A DNA stretch of 41,938 nucleotides from Paraburkholderia sp. (GTDB lineage: Bacteria > Pseudomonadota > Gammaproteobacteria > Burkholderiales > Burkholderiaceae), in assembly GCF_026225065.1 (NCBI RefSeq), contig NZ_JAMFSB010000237.1, positions 1 to 41,938 of the forward strand. Reading direction: 5' to 3'. A program made the position numbers and the translations under genes. Shown here in pieces: positions 41,183 through 41,938 of this stretch. Each line of letters opens with the position of its first letter. The first letter of the stretch is position 1. Under the pieces are notes generated by a model. The model saw only the letters and a program-made list of their open reading frames with translations. It searched no databases and was not told the DNA's origin.

Positions 41183-41938
41183 GCAGCGCCCTGCCGATCG
41201 CCACCAATCTGTACTTCGACAATCACTTCCAGCGCCCCGGCGTGAAGTTATTGCCGAACGAGTTTTATACAACCCACGACGACATGGTGCTCGTCACCGT
41301 GCTCGGCTCGTGCGTGGCCGCCTGCATTCGGGACCACACGGCAGGCATCGGCGGCATGAATCACTTCATGCTGCCGGACGACGGCGCCGACCTCGGCCAG
41401 GCCGCCTCGGATTCGATGCGTTACGGCGCCTACGCGATGGAAGTGCTCATCAACGAGCTGATCAAGGCGGGCGGCCGGCGCGAACGTTTCGAGGCCAAGG
41501 TATTCGGCGGCGCCGCGGTGCTGGCCGGCATGACGACGATGAACATCGGCGATCGCAATTCGGAATTCGTGCGCCGCTATCTGGCGCTCGAAAAAATCCG
41601 CATCACCGCCGAGGATCTGCAAGGCGGTCATCCGCGCAAGGTGGCTTTCATGCCGCGCACCGGCCAAGTGATGGTGAAGAAACTGCGTCTGCAGCAGGAA
41701 GCCGGGGTGGCCGAGCGCGAACAGGCGCTCGCCCGGCAGACCTCCGAGCAGCGCGCCGAGCGTCTCGCAAAGGCCCGCGAACGGGTCGAGTTGTTTGCCG
41801 CGCCAGCCGGTGGGCGGCCAAAGATCGAGCTGTTTGGTGCAAGGGCCGCTGCCGGCTCAGGGGCGGGTGCCCCGGCTGCGAAGCCACGCATCGAGCTATT
41901 TGGCGCGAGCCAGCGTCCGAATAATTCAAACAACGCCA
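41179..41938 (+). CDS. cheD: Chemoreceptor glutamine deamidase CheD (3' end outside window)
   Basis: A CheD protein cut by the right edge; 253 codons are visible. The catalytic Cys45 is in VLGSCVAAC and His62 in GGMNHFMLP, as in other CheD proteins, which deamidate Gln to Glu in receptors. After the normal family end (about residue 200) a tail begins with three copies of an [R/K]-[V/I]-E-L-F motif: RVELF at 202-206, KIELF at 215-219 and RIELF at 237-241, linked by Ala/Gly/Pro-rich spacers. The ATG overlaps the cheR stop by four bases. cheB is expected to follow but is outside the window. Confidence 0.94.
   Translation, partial: MSSALPIATNLYFDNHFQRPGVKLLPNEFYTTHDDMVLVTVLGSCVAACIRDHTAGIGGMNHFMLPDDGADLGQAASDSMRYGAYAMEVLINELIKAGGRRERFEAKVFGGAAVLAGMTTMNIGDRNSEFVRRYLALEKIRITAEDLQGGHPRKVAFMPRTGQVMVKKLRLQQEAGVAEREQALARQTSEQRAERLAKARERVELFAAPAGGRPKIELFGARAAAGSGAGAPAAKPRIELFGASQRPNNSNNA

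Overview
The window reads as a chromosomal segment from a Burkholderiaceae bacterium, most likely Paraburkholderia or Burkholderia. This rests on uniformly high GC, the paired flhDC and motAB-cheY-cheA-cheW-mcp-cheR-cheD block, a fliC-fliD-fliT unit with a glycosylation island beside it, H-NS-like and S21 genes of betaproteobacterial type, and lower-pathway genes for aromatic catabolism. I see no insertion sequence, prophage, tRNA, rRNA or CRISPR array. The genus is inferred from gene content and order, not from a database search.

Layout. 1-1.7 kb: the end of an aromatic meta-cleavage operon (ligJ cut by the left edge, then ligK). 1.8-2.9 kb: a HAD-family lipoprotein whose usual nucleophile Asp is Asn. 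3.5-8.3 kb: two outer-membrane barrel proteins flanking two tandem exported DUF1254/DUF1214 proteins. 8.4-18.4 kb: a sugar-nucleotide and glycosyltransferase island (NeuD-like acyltransferase, DegT aminotransferase, a large two-part putative glycosyltransferase, RmlC-like epimerase, C-methyltransferase, rfbG, rfbF, and a TPR-OGT/SPINDLY-type GT41 enzyme). 18.7-22.4 kb: fliT, fliD and fliC on the minus strand, with a sigma-28 promoter and a clear terminator. 22.6-31 kb: housekeeping and mixed genes (aldo/keto reductase, rpsU, a small Cys-containing protein, tag, a BadF-type sugar kinase, a Cof-type HAD phosphatase, an exported histidine phosphatase, aqpZ, an H-NS-like protein, a GT4 glycosyltransferase). 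31.6-41.9 kb: flhD, flhC, then motA, motB, cheY, cheA, cheW, an MCP, cheR and cheD (cut by the right edge).

How it works together. FlhDC is the master regulator. Two sequences matching the FliA (sigma-28) consensus with exact 11-nt spacing lie before fliC and before motA, so filament and motor/chemotaxis genes should be late-class and co-timed. The island between the aromatic genes and fliC holds most of a pathway from glucose-1-phosphate through CDP-glucose and CDP-4-keto-6-deoxyglucose to a predicted C-methylated, 4-amino, N-acylated deoxysugar. The GT41 enzyme next to fliT-fliD-fliC is the likely transferase to Ser/Thr of flagellin. The predicted branched amino sugar on flagellin is the best candidate here for an undescribed system. 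The flhDC leader also carries a near-perfect palindrome that resembles target sites of NarL/FixJ-type regulators.
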